Source of the DNA: Parascedosporium putredinis | Lineage: Eukaryota > Ascomycota > Sordariomycetes > Microascales > Microascaceae | Assembly: GCA_949357655.1 (NCBI GenBank) | Contig: CASHTG010000013.1 | Span: 124,001-188,000, forward strand | DNA: 64,000 bases | Direction of reading: 5' to 3' | In this document: piece after piece, positions 23,301 through 34,925 of the stretch | Position numbering within the stretch: the first letter of the stretch is position 1 | How the letters are laid out: each line of letters opens with the position of its first letter | The notes under the pieces: model-generated | What the model was told of the DNA's origin: nothing | What the model saw: only the letters and a program-made list of their open reading frames with translations | Databases searched by the model: none | Made by a program: the position numbers and the translations under genes

Positions 23301-26300
23301 TTAAATTGCCAAATGGTAGTTTTCTCTACTTGTCGACTGGTCACGATGTTTTGAGCGACGAACAAGTCATTTGCTTGTCCGTTGCCTTGGAATCTCGCAT
23401 TCGGACACCCGAGAGCTGGGTGCTCCGACTTAATTCAGAGTCGGAAGAAGAGTCCAAGAGGGCTTTGCTGGGCCTTTACCTCCAGATTCTCACCGAAAAC
23501 ATCCTCTGGGGCGTCAAGGCTGGGGAGTCGGTCGCGATCCTGAACCCTTGCTACTCTCTCGGGAACATCCTCACGCAAAACAGCGCCGAGAGAGGCGTAA
23601 ATATCATCCTCCTCACCGATGCCGCTACGGGCAAGGAGATTACCGCTCGGCCGTGGACTTCTATCCACCCGCGCGCGACCAAGTACGCGCTTCAGAGGGT
23701 GATACCAAGGAACCTGAGACGTTTTATCCACAGTGGGGATAGCGATGATCTTGTCGCCGCCATCATTGATGCTCTGCCGCCCAAATGTGTGGTGGTCAAC
23801 CAACAAGACTTTACGAGCCTTGGACCCAGCGTTGGCCTGGGCTACACGACAGTCTCGGCGGTAGCAGGCCACTTGCAAGCTGCGTGGACACGATCCGTGC
23901 TTTCTGTTACGGTCCCCGAATCGCACCCGTTGGTCGCCATCTCCGAGTTGTCCAAGTATACCACTTCCCTCAGCAAGCAAACCTTCCTCTCTTGGTCATC
24001 GTTGCGAGGCACCCCCGTTCAGCTCCAGCCCGCCACCAAAGTTGTGCGGTTCTCCAAGGACAAGACGTACTGGATGGTCGGTCTCACTGGAAGCCTGGGA
24101 CTGTCTCTCTGTGAATGGATGGCTCAGCACGGCGCGAAATACATTGCTCTTTCCAGCAGAAATCCACGAGTGGACGATGGCTGGAAGCAGGCCATGGCAG
24201 ATCTAGGCTGCACTGTTCGAGTCTTTGCAAAGTACGTTTTGACTCTTTTTTGTTAATATGTAATGGATACTTATGTGAATATCTAGCGACGTCACAAACC
24301 GAGATGATGTTATTTCGCTCCACAAGAAGATTTCAGAGACTCTTCCGCCCATCGCTGGTGTCGCTCAAGGCGCCATGGTGTTGGATGATGCGCTCTTCGC
24401 CGACGTCGACGTGGACCGCTTCAACAAAATCACCAAACCCAAGATTAACGGCAGCATTTATCTAGATGAGCTCTTTTCCAATGATCAATTGGAGTTTTTC
24501 GTCTTCTTCTCGTCGGTAGCTTACGTGACTGGTAACGCCGGACAGAGCATCTACGGGGCGGCTAGCGCGTTCATGGCCAGCCTTGCTACGCAAAGGCGGC
24601 GCCGGGGCCTGGCTGCCTCTGTCATCAACATCGGCGCCATTCTTGGGACCGGGTATGTATCCAGAGAATTGTCGCTACAGCAGCAGGAATACCTACGCAA
24701 AGTTGGCCTAGTATGGATGTCGGAGCAGGATGCCCACGAAATATTTGCCGAGGGAATTCTTGCCAGCCGTCTGGACTCGGAGGATAGCTCGGAGTTTGAA
24801 ACAGGTCTTCGAACCGACGAAGGGCGCTCGCGTGATATCGTCGACGAGCCTCCCATGCTGCAGCATCTCGGTGTCAAGGGAAATACGACTGCGAGCGTTG
24901 GTGTCCAAGCCAAGGAGATTATCAAGACCAAGGCTCGGCTGTTGACGGCAACAACGAATGAGCAAGTATTTGAGATCCTCAAAGGTAAGCTCCCCTTGCC
25001 CCCGGAGTTGAGTGCTCCGAAAATCCAACGACATGTGCTAATCTTTACAAAAACAGAGGGATTCCTGCTCAAGCTGCAGGCAGCCCTGCAAGCCGACCCA
25101 AATAAACCCATGTTGGATTTGAGCCTCGACGAAATTGGCGCCGACTCTTTGGTGGCGGTCGATATCCGGTCTTGGTTCCTCAAGGAATCGGGAGTCGATG
25201 TGCCGGTCCTGAAGATCCTGAACTCTCCGTCCGTCCGGGACCTCTTGGTGTTTGCGCAAAACTCCGTACCCCCAGCGTGATCCCCAATGTCCCGCGCGAG
25301 GGCGAAACCCAATCAGCCGAGCAGGCGCTCACGGTGCCTCTAGTCGGAGACATTCCGCAGCTCACTCGCAAAGCAGAGTCAGACTCCGATCTGGTGGCCA
25401 CGTCCTCGTCACAATCTGATTCAAGAGGGTCAACGGGCGAGGACACCACGCCGAGAAGCTCCGAAGTGCCATCCGAAGCCGACGAAAATGATTTGCCCAA
25501 GCCAATCGCCGCTCCTATTGAGCACTCGCTGCCGAGCTCGTTGGGCGAAAAACTGGTGGCGGAGAGAATTGTACCCTTGTCCTTTGGCCAATCTAGATTC
25601 TGGTTCCTGAAGCACTACGTGCAGGACAAAACCGCCTTCAACATCACAACCGTGATCAAGTTGAAGGGCCGGCTCCAGGTGGACGCCCTGGAACAAGCAC
25701 TCCTCGAGGTCGGGCAACGCCACGAAGCTCTCCGGACTCTCTTCTTCATCGATGAAAAGACGAGGACGCCCAAGCAGGCAGTATTGCCGAAGTCTCTCCT
25801 GCGACTTGAGAAGACATCGATAACTAATGAGAAAGAGCTAGACGGCGAGGTCCTGCGAGCCAGACAGCACGTATTTGATATTGAACACGGCGAGGCTCTA
25901 CGAATCCAACTCTTGTCCGAGTCACCGGAATCTCACTGGATCATCCTCGGATATCACCACATTTATTTGGACGGCATCGGCTACGTCGTCTTCATTTCGG
26001 ACTGGGAAAAGGCATACAACGGGGTACTCGAAACAAAGCCGTCAAATGTGCTTCAGTACCCCGACTTTTCGCTCAGGCAGATACGCGAGTATCAGTCGGG
26101 CGCGTGGGCCAACGAGCTTTCCTTTTGGCGCAGCCAGTTCCAAGACCTGCCCAACGCCCTTCCCCTGCTGCCTCTGACGCCACTATCGACGCGACCTACC
26201 ACATCCGGGTTCGGCGCCTACACAGCGAGCTTCCGTCTCGATCGGGACCTCTCGGACAAAGTCAGCCAAGTCAGTCAGCGATTCAAGGTTACGCCTTTCC

Positions 26301-29300
26301 ACTTGCACCTCACCATCTTCCACATCCTACTGTACCGCTACGCGGCCCAGCTTGAAGATATGTGCATCGGAGTAGCCGACGCCAACCGCAAGGACGCCGA
26401 CGTCCAGGGCAGTTTGGGCATCTTCCTCGATCTTTTGCCGATTCGGCTTCGGCGGTCGCCCCAGGAGACGTTTGCCAATACGCTCAAGGACGTGCAAAAG
26501 GCGACGCTCGCGGCCTTTGGCAACTCGCGCGTGCCGTTCGACGTGCTCTTGAACGAGCTCAACGTCCCGCGCGTGCCGTCGCATAGCCCGCTGTTCCAGG
26601 CCTTTGTCAACTACCGCCAGAATCATCAGGAAGCGCGAAGCCTGTTCGGCTGCGACGGCGAACTAGACATTGTCGCCACGGGCCAGACGGATTACGACGT
26701 GAGCGTGGATATCCTGGATCTTACCGCCAACGGCGGGGAAAGCCTCGTCTCCATCGCCGTCCAAAAAGACCTGTACGACCAACTTGCGGCGGACACGTTG
26801 GCCAAGAGCTACCGTGCTCTTTGCGCCAGTTTGCCGACAATCCTGCGGCGAGGATTACCTGGGTCAGCCTCCATCCGAACGAGGATGTCGAAAATGCCAT
26901 TAGTCTCGGTCGCGGTAAGCCTCCTCTGCTCTTTGTATTCTTGTTGTTGTTCCTCGCCCCTGCCTGGTGGCACGCTAAAGGCCGTTTCTCATGAGCAGGC
27001 GTCGAGACACCGGTCACCTACCCGACAATCGTGCATCGCATAGACGCAATCACCGAAAAGTATCCCGAGCGAACAGCGCTCAAGGATTCGTACGGTAAAG
27101 AATTGACTTACCGCGAGCTTGCTGCGCGCGTCAACGATATTGCCCAACGGCTGCTTGAGGTCGGCGCCGATAGCCGTTCTACTGTGGGGGTATTCCAAGC
27201 TTCCATTGCAGATTGGATCACCTCTCTTGGCCATTCTACGCGTCGGTGCCGCATACGTGCCGCTCGATCCAAAGGTCGGTTCGGATAGACTATCTCTTGT
27301 CGTCAAGGATTCCCGCCCGGTGGCCATCTTGGTCGACACGCACACGGAGAGCGACGCGTTCGTCACCGAACCTGAACGTTTCCCGGCTCCTCCCACCATT
27401 ATCAACGTCTCCGACGTGCATTCCACGTCCGATTCAATCAGCACTCCTAATCAAGCGGCACCTGGAGACGCCGCGGTCATCATTTACTCTAGCGGCTCAA
27501 CTGGCGTGCCCAAAGGAGTCATCCTCTCCCACGCCAGCATCGCCAACTACGCCGACGTGGTCCCTCCCACCTGGGATGTCCAGGAAGGCCAGGAAGTGTT
27601 CCTCAACCAGGCAGCCTACTCGTTCGACGTGTCCCTGCAGCAAACCATTATCGCGCTCGGCATCGGCAGCACCGTCGTCATCGTCGGAAACCAAGCGCGC
27701 GGCGACCCCGCCATTCTTTCCCAGCTCATCGTCAACGAGGGCATCACCGTGACGGGCGCCACGCCGACCGAATACCTAACCTGGGCGCGACACTGGAACC
27801 CGGAACTGCTGCGCAAATCGCAGTGGCGCCACGCTTTTACGTGGGGTGAACCCATTACGAAGCAGCAAGTCCGAGAGTTGAAGGCTCTCGCCATCCCGAC
27901 CTTGAACGTCATTGACGCGTACGGGCCTGCCGAGGCCACCATTACAAGTGCACACGGAAAACTCGCTCTTGATGTCATTAACACGGAGGATGCGGCGGGG
28001 AGCCCCAAGGCCCCACTCTCACCTACTCCCAATGGCTCCATCTATATCGCAGACGAGAACCTCAACGCAGTGCCAGTCGGCGTGTCCGGGGAAATCATCC
28101 TCGGCGGCGCCGCGATTGCTAAAGGATACCTAAACGACGAGACATTGACGGCGGAGCGATTCGTACCGGACAAGCACGCCAGCGCCTATTTCCAGTCAAA
28201 GGGCTGGACAAGAGCGCACCGCACAGGAGACCGCGGTTTCCTAACGAGCGACGGCCGGCTTGTCCTACAGGGCAGGATTGAAGGCAGCACACAGGTCAAG
28301 TTGGCAGGTGTCCGCGTTGACGTCCAAGACATCGAGGCCACGATCCTCCAAGCCGCGCCGGACGTCTACCAGGTAGCCATTTCGGCCCGCAAGAGCGCGG
28401 ACTCGGATATTCCATATCTGGTCGCTTTCGTGGTGCTCGCCGATCGCGGGTCCTCGCCGGCGGACAAGGCGCGCTTTCTCGAGGAGCTTCCGCGCAATTT
28501 ACCGCTTCCGCAGTACTTGAAGCCTGTTGTCGCCGTCGAAGTGGACCACCTTCCTACCAATAGCTCTCACAAGCGCGACCGTCGCGCAATCGACGCTTGG
28601 CCGCTTCCGAACGCCTCCAAAACTGAAGCCCCAGCCTCGACGCCGGATGGCGAACAACTAACTCCCCTTGAGGTGACGCTTCGTCAACTCTGGGAAGCCA
28701 CGCTTCCCGAGGGGGTCGCACACCGTCACTTCATCAACCGAGCCTCCGAGTTCTTCCACGTGGGCGGCAGTTCGCTCTCGCTCATCAATCTCCAGGGACT
28801 CATCAAGGAGAGGCTCAATCTGTCTATTTCGCTCTACAAGCTTTTCCAGAGCAGTACTTTGGGAGCCATGGCCGCGTCGCTTCGGGACGTCGGCGCGGCG
28901 GTGGACGAACCAGTCGAGACAGTGGACTGGGAGCAAGAGGCAACGCTTCCGTCTGATATCCAGCGCAGTGATGCAGCATCCCCGATAGACAACCGATCAG
29001 TCCAGAGAGTCGCCCTCACTGGAGCCACCGGCTTCGTGGGACGAGAGATCCTGCGCAGACTCTTGGCCGACGATCGCGTCTCCAAGGTGTACTGCCTCGC
29101 AGTTCGAAAGAATCAATTCGACCTTCCCGCCAGTCTTTTCACTCACCACAAAGTAGCGGTATATTCAGGCGATCTGGGTGCCCCGCGCCTAGGGCTCTCC
29201 GAAGAGAATGCCAAACTCTTGTTCGGCGACGAAGGAGGCGTCGACGCAGTCATTCACGCCGGAGCCGACGTGTCCTTTTTGAAAACATACCAATCCCTCC

Positions 29301-29965
29301 GACTCGTCAACGTCGCATCGACGCGCGAGCTCATCCGCCTCGCCGCCTCCCGCCGACTACCGCTGCACTTCGTCTCCTCCGCCACGGTAGCCCGTCTCGC
29401 GCTCGAAGCCGGCCGCACAAGCTTCGGCCCCGAGTCCATCGCCAACTACCCCCGCATCAGCACGCGCCGCCGTGGAAGACGGCTACGTAGCCTCCAAATG
29501 GGTCAGCGAAGTACTCGTGGAACGCGCCGCCAAGGCACTCGACCTCCCCGTCTGGATCCATCGGCCTACGAGCGTCACGGGCGAGGATACCAGCGAGCAG
29601 GACCTGATGAGCAACATCACCAAGTACGTGCAGGCGACCAAGGCGATCCCGGACACGACGGAATGGAACGGCGGCTTCGACTTTGTGTCGGTGCAGACGG
29701 TCGGGCGCGACATCGTGCGCGCGGTGCTGGGCGGCGGTCAAGAGGGCGGCGGGGTGCGATACCTGTTCCAGTCGGGGAGATTGAAATCAGCGGGGGCGAG
29801 ATGCAGGCCATCATGGAGCTTGGCACGGGCGAGGCGTTTGAGGTCTTGTCGTTTGCGGAATGGGTTGATCGTGCGGAACAGGCTGGGCTGAACTATTTGC
29901 TGGCGTTGTTCCTGAGAAGGGCTGCCAAGGGGCAGTTGTTGATTCCCAAGTTTGTCAAGGAGTAA
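17388..29965 (+). CDS. PKS-NRPS hybrid synthase, about 4,000 residues
   Basis: Makes a polyketide, methylates and reduces it, joins it to one amino acid and releases it. Order seen: KS (DTACSSS with Cys near 18054, EAHGTG, GHTEG); malonyl-AT (FTGQGAQW, GHSSGE near 19518); DH (HQVDRQIVFP and DCAIQ); C-methyltransferase (VLEIGAGTGG near 21925-22010); ER remnant at 23350-23850 without a nucleotide motif; KR (VGLTGSLG, SIYGAAS); ACP (GADSL near 25140); C (HHIYLDG near 25957); A (YSSGSTGVPKG, YGPAE, HRTGD, lysine in SHKRDR); T (GGSSL near 28763); R (GATGFVG near 29023, GYVASK near 29482). Introns: 17542-17658, 18481-18538, 21654-21712, 21936-21994, 24232-24286, 24985-25056, 26915-26998. The frame breaks near 18737, 19645, 19917, 22338-22350, 25271, 26831, 27222, 29450-29470 and 29775, mostly in homopolymers. 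Every domain's key residues persist on both sides, so a functional gene is likely. Confidence 0.93.
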
Positions 29966-30250
29966 TGGTTTTCATGTAGTTCTTTTGTTACTTCTGGCGT
30001 ATTCGGGTTCTTGTTTCTTTTTGGTATAGGTTTTATTGTATTACATGAATATCTCTAGTTTTATATTGTTACTCTCCTACAATCCAAAAACCGTGTGCAA
30101 TGAATTGAAACCGAGCTAGTTATGCCTAGTGCTTTTATATGATAGATAAAATGCAAAAATACAAAAGAAAGGACGATTATCAATAATGTGCTAGAAACCA
30201 CCTTGACCATTTTTTCTTGCAGAAACTTGAACAAGGTCTTGCATTCAGAC
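29966..30250. other. Convergent spacer between PKS-NRPS and efflux pump
   Basis: AT-rich 3' untranslated sequence shared by two converging genes. It has T-rich and TATATTG-like stretches that would suit polyadenylation; nothing else is seen. Confidence 0.4.
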
Positions 30251-32231
30251 CTACGGAGCTACCTTGTCGTCGAGCACCTTCTTCTCCTCCAGCCCAAAGT
30301 CCGTCTCCAGCTCCTTGCGCAGCGATATCTCCCTCTCCACCAACGATAAGAGGAAGCTAGCCCCGGCGAATACAATAGCAATATGCCATACTCTCTGGAT
30401 ACTCTGCGCATACACCTCCCTCACCTGGTCCGACACCGAACCGCCAAACGAGTTGACGAGTTCCGCGGTGGCGTGCGCATACGCCTGGCCGCCGCTCAGC
30501 TGCCTGCGCGCCTCTTCGTCATCAATAGTGTGGAGCAGCTGGTCAAACCTATTGTTAAAGACGGCGGCTGGGATGGTCACGCCCCAAATCACACCGAGAC
30601 TCCGGATAAACGCCCAGGTGCCGGTGCTCAGAGCGGCATCGGCCTCTTTCAGCCGCGCTTGGACGGCAGGTAGGATGCAAGCCATGGGTAGGCCGTTGCC
30701 AATGGCTATAAAGAGCTGGAAAAACACCCACAGAGCCGGATGAGAATTCACGCCGAGGATGGAGGAAAGACCGCAGCCCAAGGTCATGAAGGCGAAGCCG
30801 ACGAGGTGGATGGGCCGGTAGCGGCCAAACTTTGTCGTCAGCGTGCCACCGATTAAGACGGAGACGGGGAAGCCGATGACGGTGGGCATCAGATACACGC
30901 CGCTCAGGGTTTGGTTAGCGCCGACGACGGCTTGGAAGTACAGCGCGAAGACGTAAACACTGTAGAGACCCATGATGGAGTGCAAAAGGTAATGGCAAAC
31001 GCGGCGGCCGACGTCCTGTTGGCGAACAAGTGATAGGGCGTCACGGGCTCCGCAACAAACGGCGACCCCTCGTACAGGACGAACACGACGAACAACAAGA
31101 CGAGGCCCACAACGAGGGGGCGAGCACGGAGGGATCCTGCCAGGAGCGGAGCGAGCCTCCGTACGTGACGGCATACATGACGGCGATGCAGGACACGGTC
31201 AAAATCGTCACGCCGCCCCAGTCGATGCGGCGCACCTTGCCGAGAAAAGTGCCGTCCACGCGGCTCTTGACGTGGAGGAAGAGGAAGGTGACGACGATGC
31301 AAATGGCGCCGATGGGCAGGTTGAGGTAAAAGGCCCAGCGCCACTGGCCGGATTGGGCGAGGGCGCCGCCGATGAGGGGTCCCACGGCGGTGAAGATGCC
31401 GATTATGGCGAAGAGGATACCGAGGAACTTGGCGCGGTCGCGCATGGGCACGAGGTCGCAGACGATGAGGTCGACCATCATGTTGATGCCGCCGGCGCCG
31501 ATGCCCTGGACGGCACGTGCGGCGATTAACATTTCAGAAGAGTTGGCGCCGCCGCAAAGACCGCTGCCGAGGACGAATATGGCTAGGATGGCGATGAAGA
31601 CCCATCGTCGGCCCCAGAGGTCGGACATTTGGCCAAAGAGAGGCTGGAATACGGCTCTGCAATCATCACGTATATATTAGTAACACGATTTACCCTCACC
31701 AGCAAAGACAACCACATTTAAAATAATTATGGCAATCGTAGGAAAGAAAAGATGCAACAGCTTAGACAAAGGCAGGAAAAAAGAGGTTGACTAGTGGAGC
31801 TGAGTAGCTACCGTGGCATAGAGAGAAGCCTACCCAGTAAGAAAATACACATTGGCCACCCATACATAGTCAGGTCCCGTATCAAGGGTCGCCGCAATCG
31901 TAGGTAGCGCGACGGCAACAATGGCGCCATCGAGCGCGCTTAGGAGGGTTGCAGCCACCAGCGCGCCGAAAATGGCATAAAAGCGCCAGTCGTAGACCTG
32001 CTTCTCAGCGGACTCGTCCGGCGCGGGTTCGTCGGCGGATTCTTTGGTCGTGGAAGCAGCCGGCTGCGCTTCGTCCGCCGTGGGCGCGATGGACTCGGTG
32101 CGGTTGTCGAAGACGGTTTTCCCGCTGCTTTCGGTCGTGGACAGGTCCTGGGACGAAACGGAGGGCTCTTTGGCTTCTAGGACCGTGGCGTCAAGGGCCT
32201 TGGCCGTTTCTGGGGGTGGTTGTGTCGCCAT
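30251..32231 (-). CDS. MFS multidrug transporter, DHA2 (14-TM) family
   Basis: Plasma-membrane proton antiporter, likely exporting the cluster product or protecting the producer. Seen: a hydrophilic Ser/Glu/Pro-rich N-terminus of about 75 residues; the DHA2 signature LDGAIVAVALPTIA in the first span; the loop motif GQMSDLWGRRW; ARAVQGIGAGG in the fourth span; and further hydrophobic spans to a charged tail (EEKKVLDD). An intron at 31657-31833 (gtaggc..gcag) joins YFLTG to AVFQPLFGQ in frame; at 177 bp it is long for this region. The frame changes near 31116-31120 (G run) and 30984-30987 (A run), and the membrane pattern continues across both. It shares its promoter with the P450 at 33030, which supports cluster membership. 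Confidence 0.88.
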
Positions 32232-33029
32232 GGTCTAAATGGTGTGTACCGCGATGAATCCAAGCAAGCAGGCAGGCAAACTCGTGAAGAAGAATAGTTT
32301 GCAGCAGAAACAAAAATAAATTAAAGATGCTTGGAATGAGAAAGAGAGGACGATGCTGCTAGAGCAGATTAGCTAATTGGGAAGCTCAACTGAAGAAGGG
32401 GGATTACAATCACTGGGCAAGCACGACCGATGCCAGCCAGCCCTACTGCCATCGGAGCACGGCCGAGAAGCATCACAAATCGTAGATCCAAATCCAGTGC
32501 TCCGATTGGCTCAATGTACCGGAGACGATTTTGTCATCAAGGCAGTCAAAGGCCGAGTCCGATTGGATGGAGCCATCGGAGAAGAGACGCGCCCTGCATA
32601 TGTAAGCGACTCCGGTTGGCTGAACGCCCTGCGTCGTTGCTGCCGTTGACACCACCGCTTGACTATTTCGAGATTAGTTCCCGCACTGCGCCAAGACTCA
32701 TCTCCGATATGGCAAACTCGCCTCTCACTTTCCCCAGCACGATGATTCAAGGTTTCCGGAGACCGGCCCCCACAAGCCTAGCCCGGATCGGGGTTGCAAT
32801 GCTGAAGATGAGGAGGAGGGGGGGGCCGACCTGGTATCACAAGTGTAGTCCATCTCCTGGAAATGGACTTCATAGGTGAGCTTTAGTTGGATGGGTATTC
32901 CCGATCAAAGAGGGTTGGCTAGACAAGGGAAGGGCACACGACACACCAACCTCGTCAATCTTCATTTCCCGAACTTGCTCGCTAATCACAGCTTTTTTGA
33001 GAAGGGGGAACGGAGCCACTTCGAACACC
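32232..33029. promoter_or_regulatory. Divergent promoter with repeated CCAAT-CGGA elements
   Basis: Promoter shared by the efflux pump and P450. In about 260 bp it has ATCGGAG or its complement at 32451-32457, 32500-32506, 32575-32581 and 32702-32708. CCAATCGGA (read on the minus strand) occurs at 32501-32509 and 32559-32567, with a near copy TCCGGTTGG near 32610. Chance would give roughly 0.03 copies of the 7-mer in this length. The clustering points to a binding array for a Zn2Cys6 factor next to CCAAT boxes. Confidence 0.5.
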
Positions 33030-34925
33030 ATGCTCAACGAACTTCTACCCGAGGACCTCCTCGATACACGAGCCATTATTTTCATCGCGGTCTCTGCAAC
33101 TGCCTTGCTTGGACTTTATCGGCGATGGAGAGCCTCGCGAGAGCTTAGGTTGCCGTTTCTGAAATTTGAAGATGGTGATGATTCGAGGCAGAGATATGTA
33201 GCGGAGAGCACCAAGCTGCTGAAGCTTGGCTACGAAAAGGTAACCCCAAAAAACGCCACCAACACAAATTTGATAAGAGACTAGTATTAATGGCGTTGCA
33301 TGTACAAAATTACACAAATTACAGTATTTGAAACATGGCCAAGCATTTGCCATGCGCAACTACATCGACGAACTCGGTCCGCAGGTGTATTTGCCACTCA
33401 AGTACTTGGATCAGTTCAAGACCGCGCACGAGTCCAAGCTCAGCTTTCCGTATTTTTCAGAATTGGTTAGTCTCGCTTCCATTCCTGTTGCAATAGCGTA
33501 GTGGATTGGTTGTTCTTGGTTGAGTTTACTGACGGGAAAAAATGCCAGCTCTTTTCTCAAAATGAAATCGGCATGGCCAAAGTCACGGAGGAGGCGTCGC
33601 ACGTTATGCGGACGGACCTGATCCGCAATTTGCGTAAGTAACTGAATCTAGATGAAAACAGGCCTCCCTAGACGCGATCGCTGACTCCTGTACCAATTCT
33701 AGCTGCCATTATTGCCGGGGTCAAGGATGAATGCTCTGTAATTTTCGACAAGATGATTCCGCGAACCCCAGGTGAGTTCAACCGACCAAACAAGTCCTTT
33801 TTCCCCCGATTCACTAACAAGATGAATCCAAGATTGGACCCCTGTAATCCCCTACCCCATCTTCGCCTTCGTCATGGCACGCCTCTCAGCCAGAGTCATC
33901 GCCGGCCCCGAACTCGGCAGAAACGAGGAATGGCTCGGCATCTGCATCAGCTTCACGCAAAAGTCCATGGAAGCCGCCCACGCCCTCCGCGCCTCGTGGC
34001 CCGCCTACACGCGCTGGGCCGCACGGTACTTTTCCCCGCCGTGAAAACGGTCCTGGCCGATAGGAAGCGAGCAACGGAGCTGCTCACCCCCGTGCTCGCC
34101 ACCCGGCGGAGGCATCGCGCATCCCTAGGGAAAAGAGGCCGCAGTTCAACGATGGCGTGCAGTGGCTCATGGAGCATTACGATGCGCAAAACCGCAAGCT
34201 GACCCCGGCGATCCTGGCGGAGCACGAGCTGTTCTTGGCCGTGGCGTCGATCCATAGCAGTTCCGCCATTGCCCTGTCCATCTTGTATGACCTGCTCGAT
34301 GATAGACGTCAAGATGCGAAGAAGGAAATCCTCGATGAGATTGCGGCGATTACCAACGAGTACCCGAGCTGGACCCGGCCTGCCGTGGCCAAGCTCTTGA
34401 AATTGGATAGCTTTATGAAAGAAAGTCAGCGGCTTCACTTTATGGGACACGGTACGTTTTCTTTTAAAAGGCTCGTCCTTTTTTCTTTCGGACCAAAGCT
34501 AACACTGTCTAGCACGCGTCACACGTGCGGCTCGCGTACCCTTCACCTTTGGCGACGGCCTCCACCTCCCCAAAGGCACAATGGCTCAGATCCTCCACAG
34601 CGGCCCGCAGACCGACCCCGAGTTCTACGAAGACCCAGAGACATTTGATCCTTGGCGATTCCTCCGCAAACGCGAGACCATTGACCCCTACAAGTTCCAG
34701 TTCGCGAGCCTGTCCAACGTGGAGACTACGTTTGGCGCGGGCTTCCACGCGTGCCCGGCGCGGAACTACGCCGCTGATACCCTGAAGCTTGTTCTTGTGC
34801 ATCTGCTGACGACGTACGATATCAAGTATGCCAAGGAGGAGCAGAGACGACCGGCAGAGACGTATCACGATAATGCTACGCTTCCGAATTTCGCCACACA
34901 GCTTTTGTTTAAGAGCAAAGCCTAA
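33030..34925 (+). CDS. Cytochrome P450 (cluster tailoring enzyme 2)
   Basis: Membrane P450 with a hydrophobic anchor at residues 14-31 (AIIFIAVSATALLGLY). Seen: I-helix ASIHSSSA, ExxR in MKESQR, and haem loop FGAGFHACPARNYA, where Pro-Ala replaces the common x-Gly before Arg. Introns by splice signals and frame: 33241-33324, 33466-33548, 33634-33712, 33772-33832 and 34452-34512. The frame changes near 34030-34034 (T run) and 34106. The start MLNELLPED at 33030 is preferred over an upstream in-frame ATG because it places the anchor normally. Related P450s act as multi-step oxidases in fungal PKS-NRPS and indole pathways; the substrate is presumably the cyclised cluster product. Shares the motif-rich promoter with the pump gene. 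Confidence 0.87.

Noticed and set aside
24985..25056. Treating the 72-bp segment in the ACP as coding
   Set aside because: It is open and divisible by three, but it has perfect GT-AG ends, breaks the ACP helix and lacks family similarity, so an intron is preferred.
17388..29965. PKS-NRPS as a pseudogene because of its frame breaks
   Set aside because: All catalytic residues are conserved on both sides, breaks lie mostly at homopolymers, and unrelated genes across the window show the same pattern. Sequencing or assembly error explains this better.
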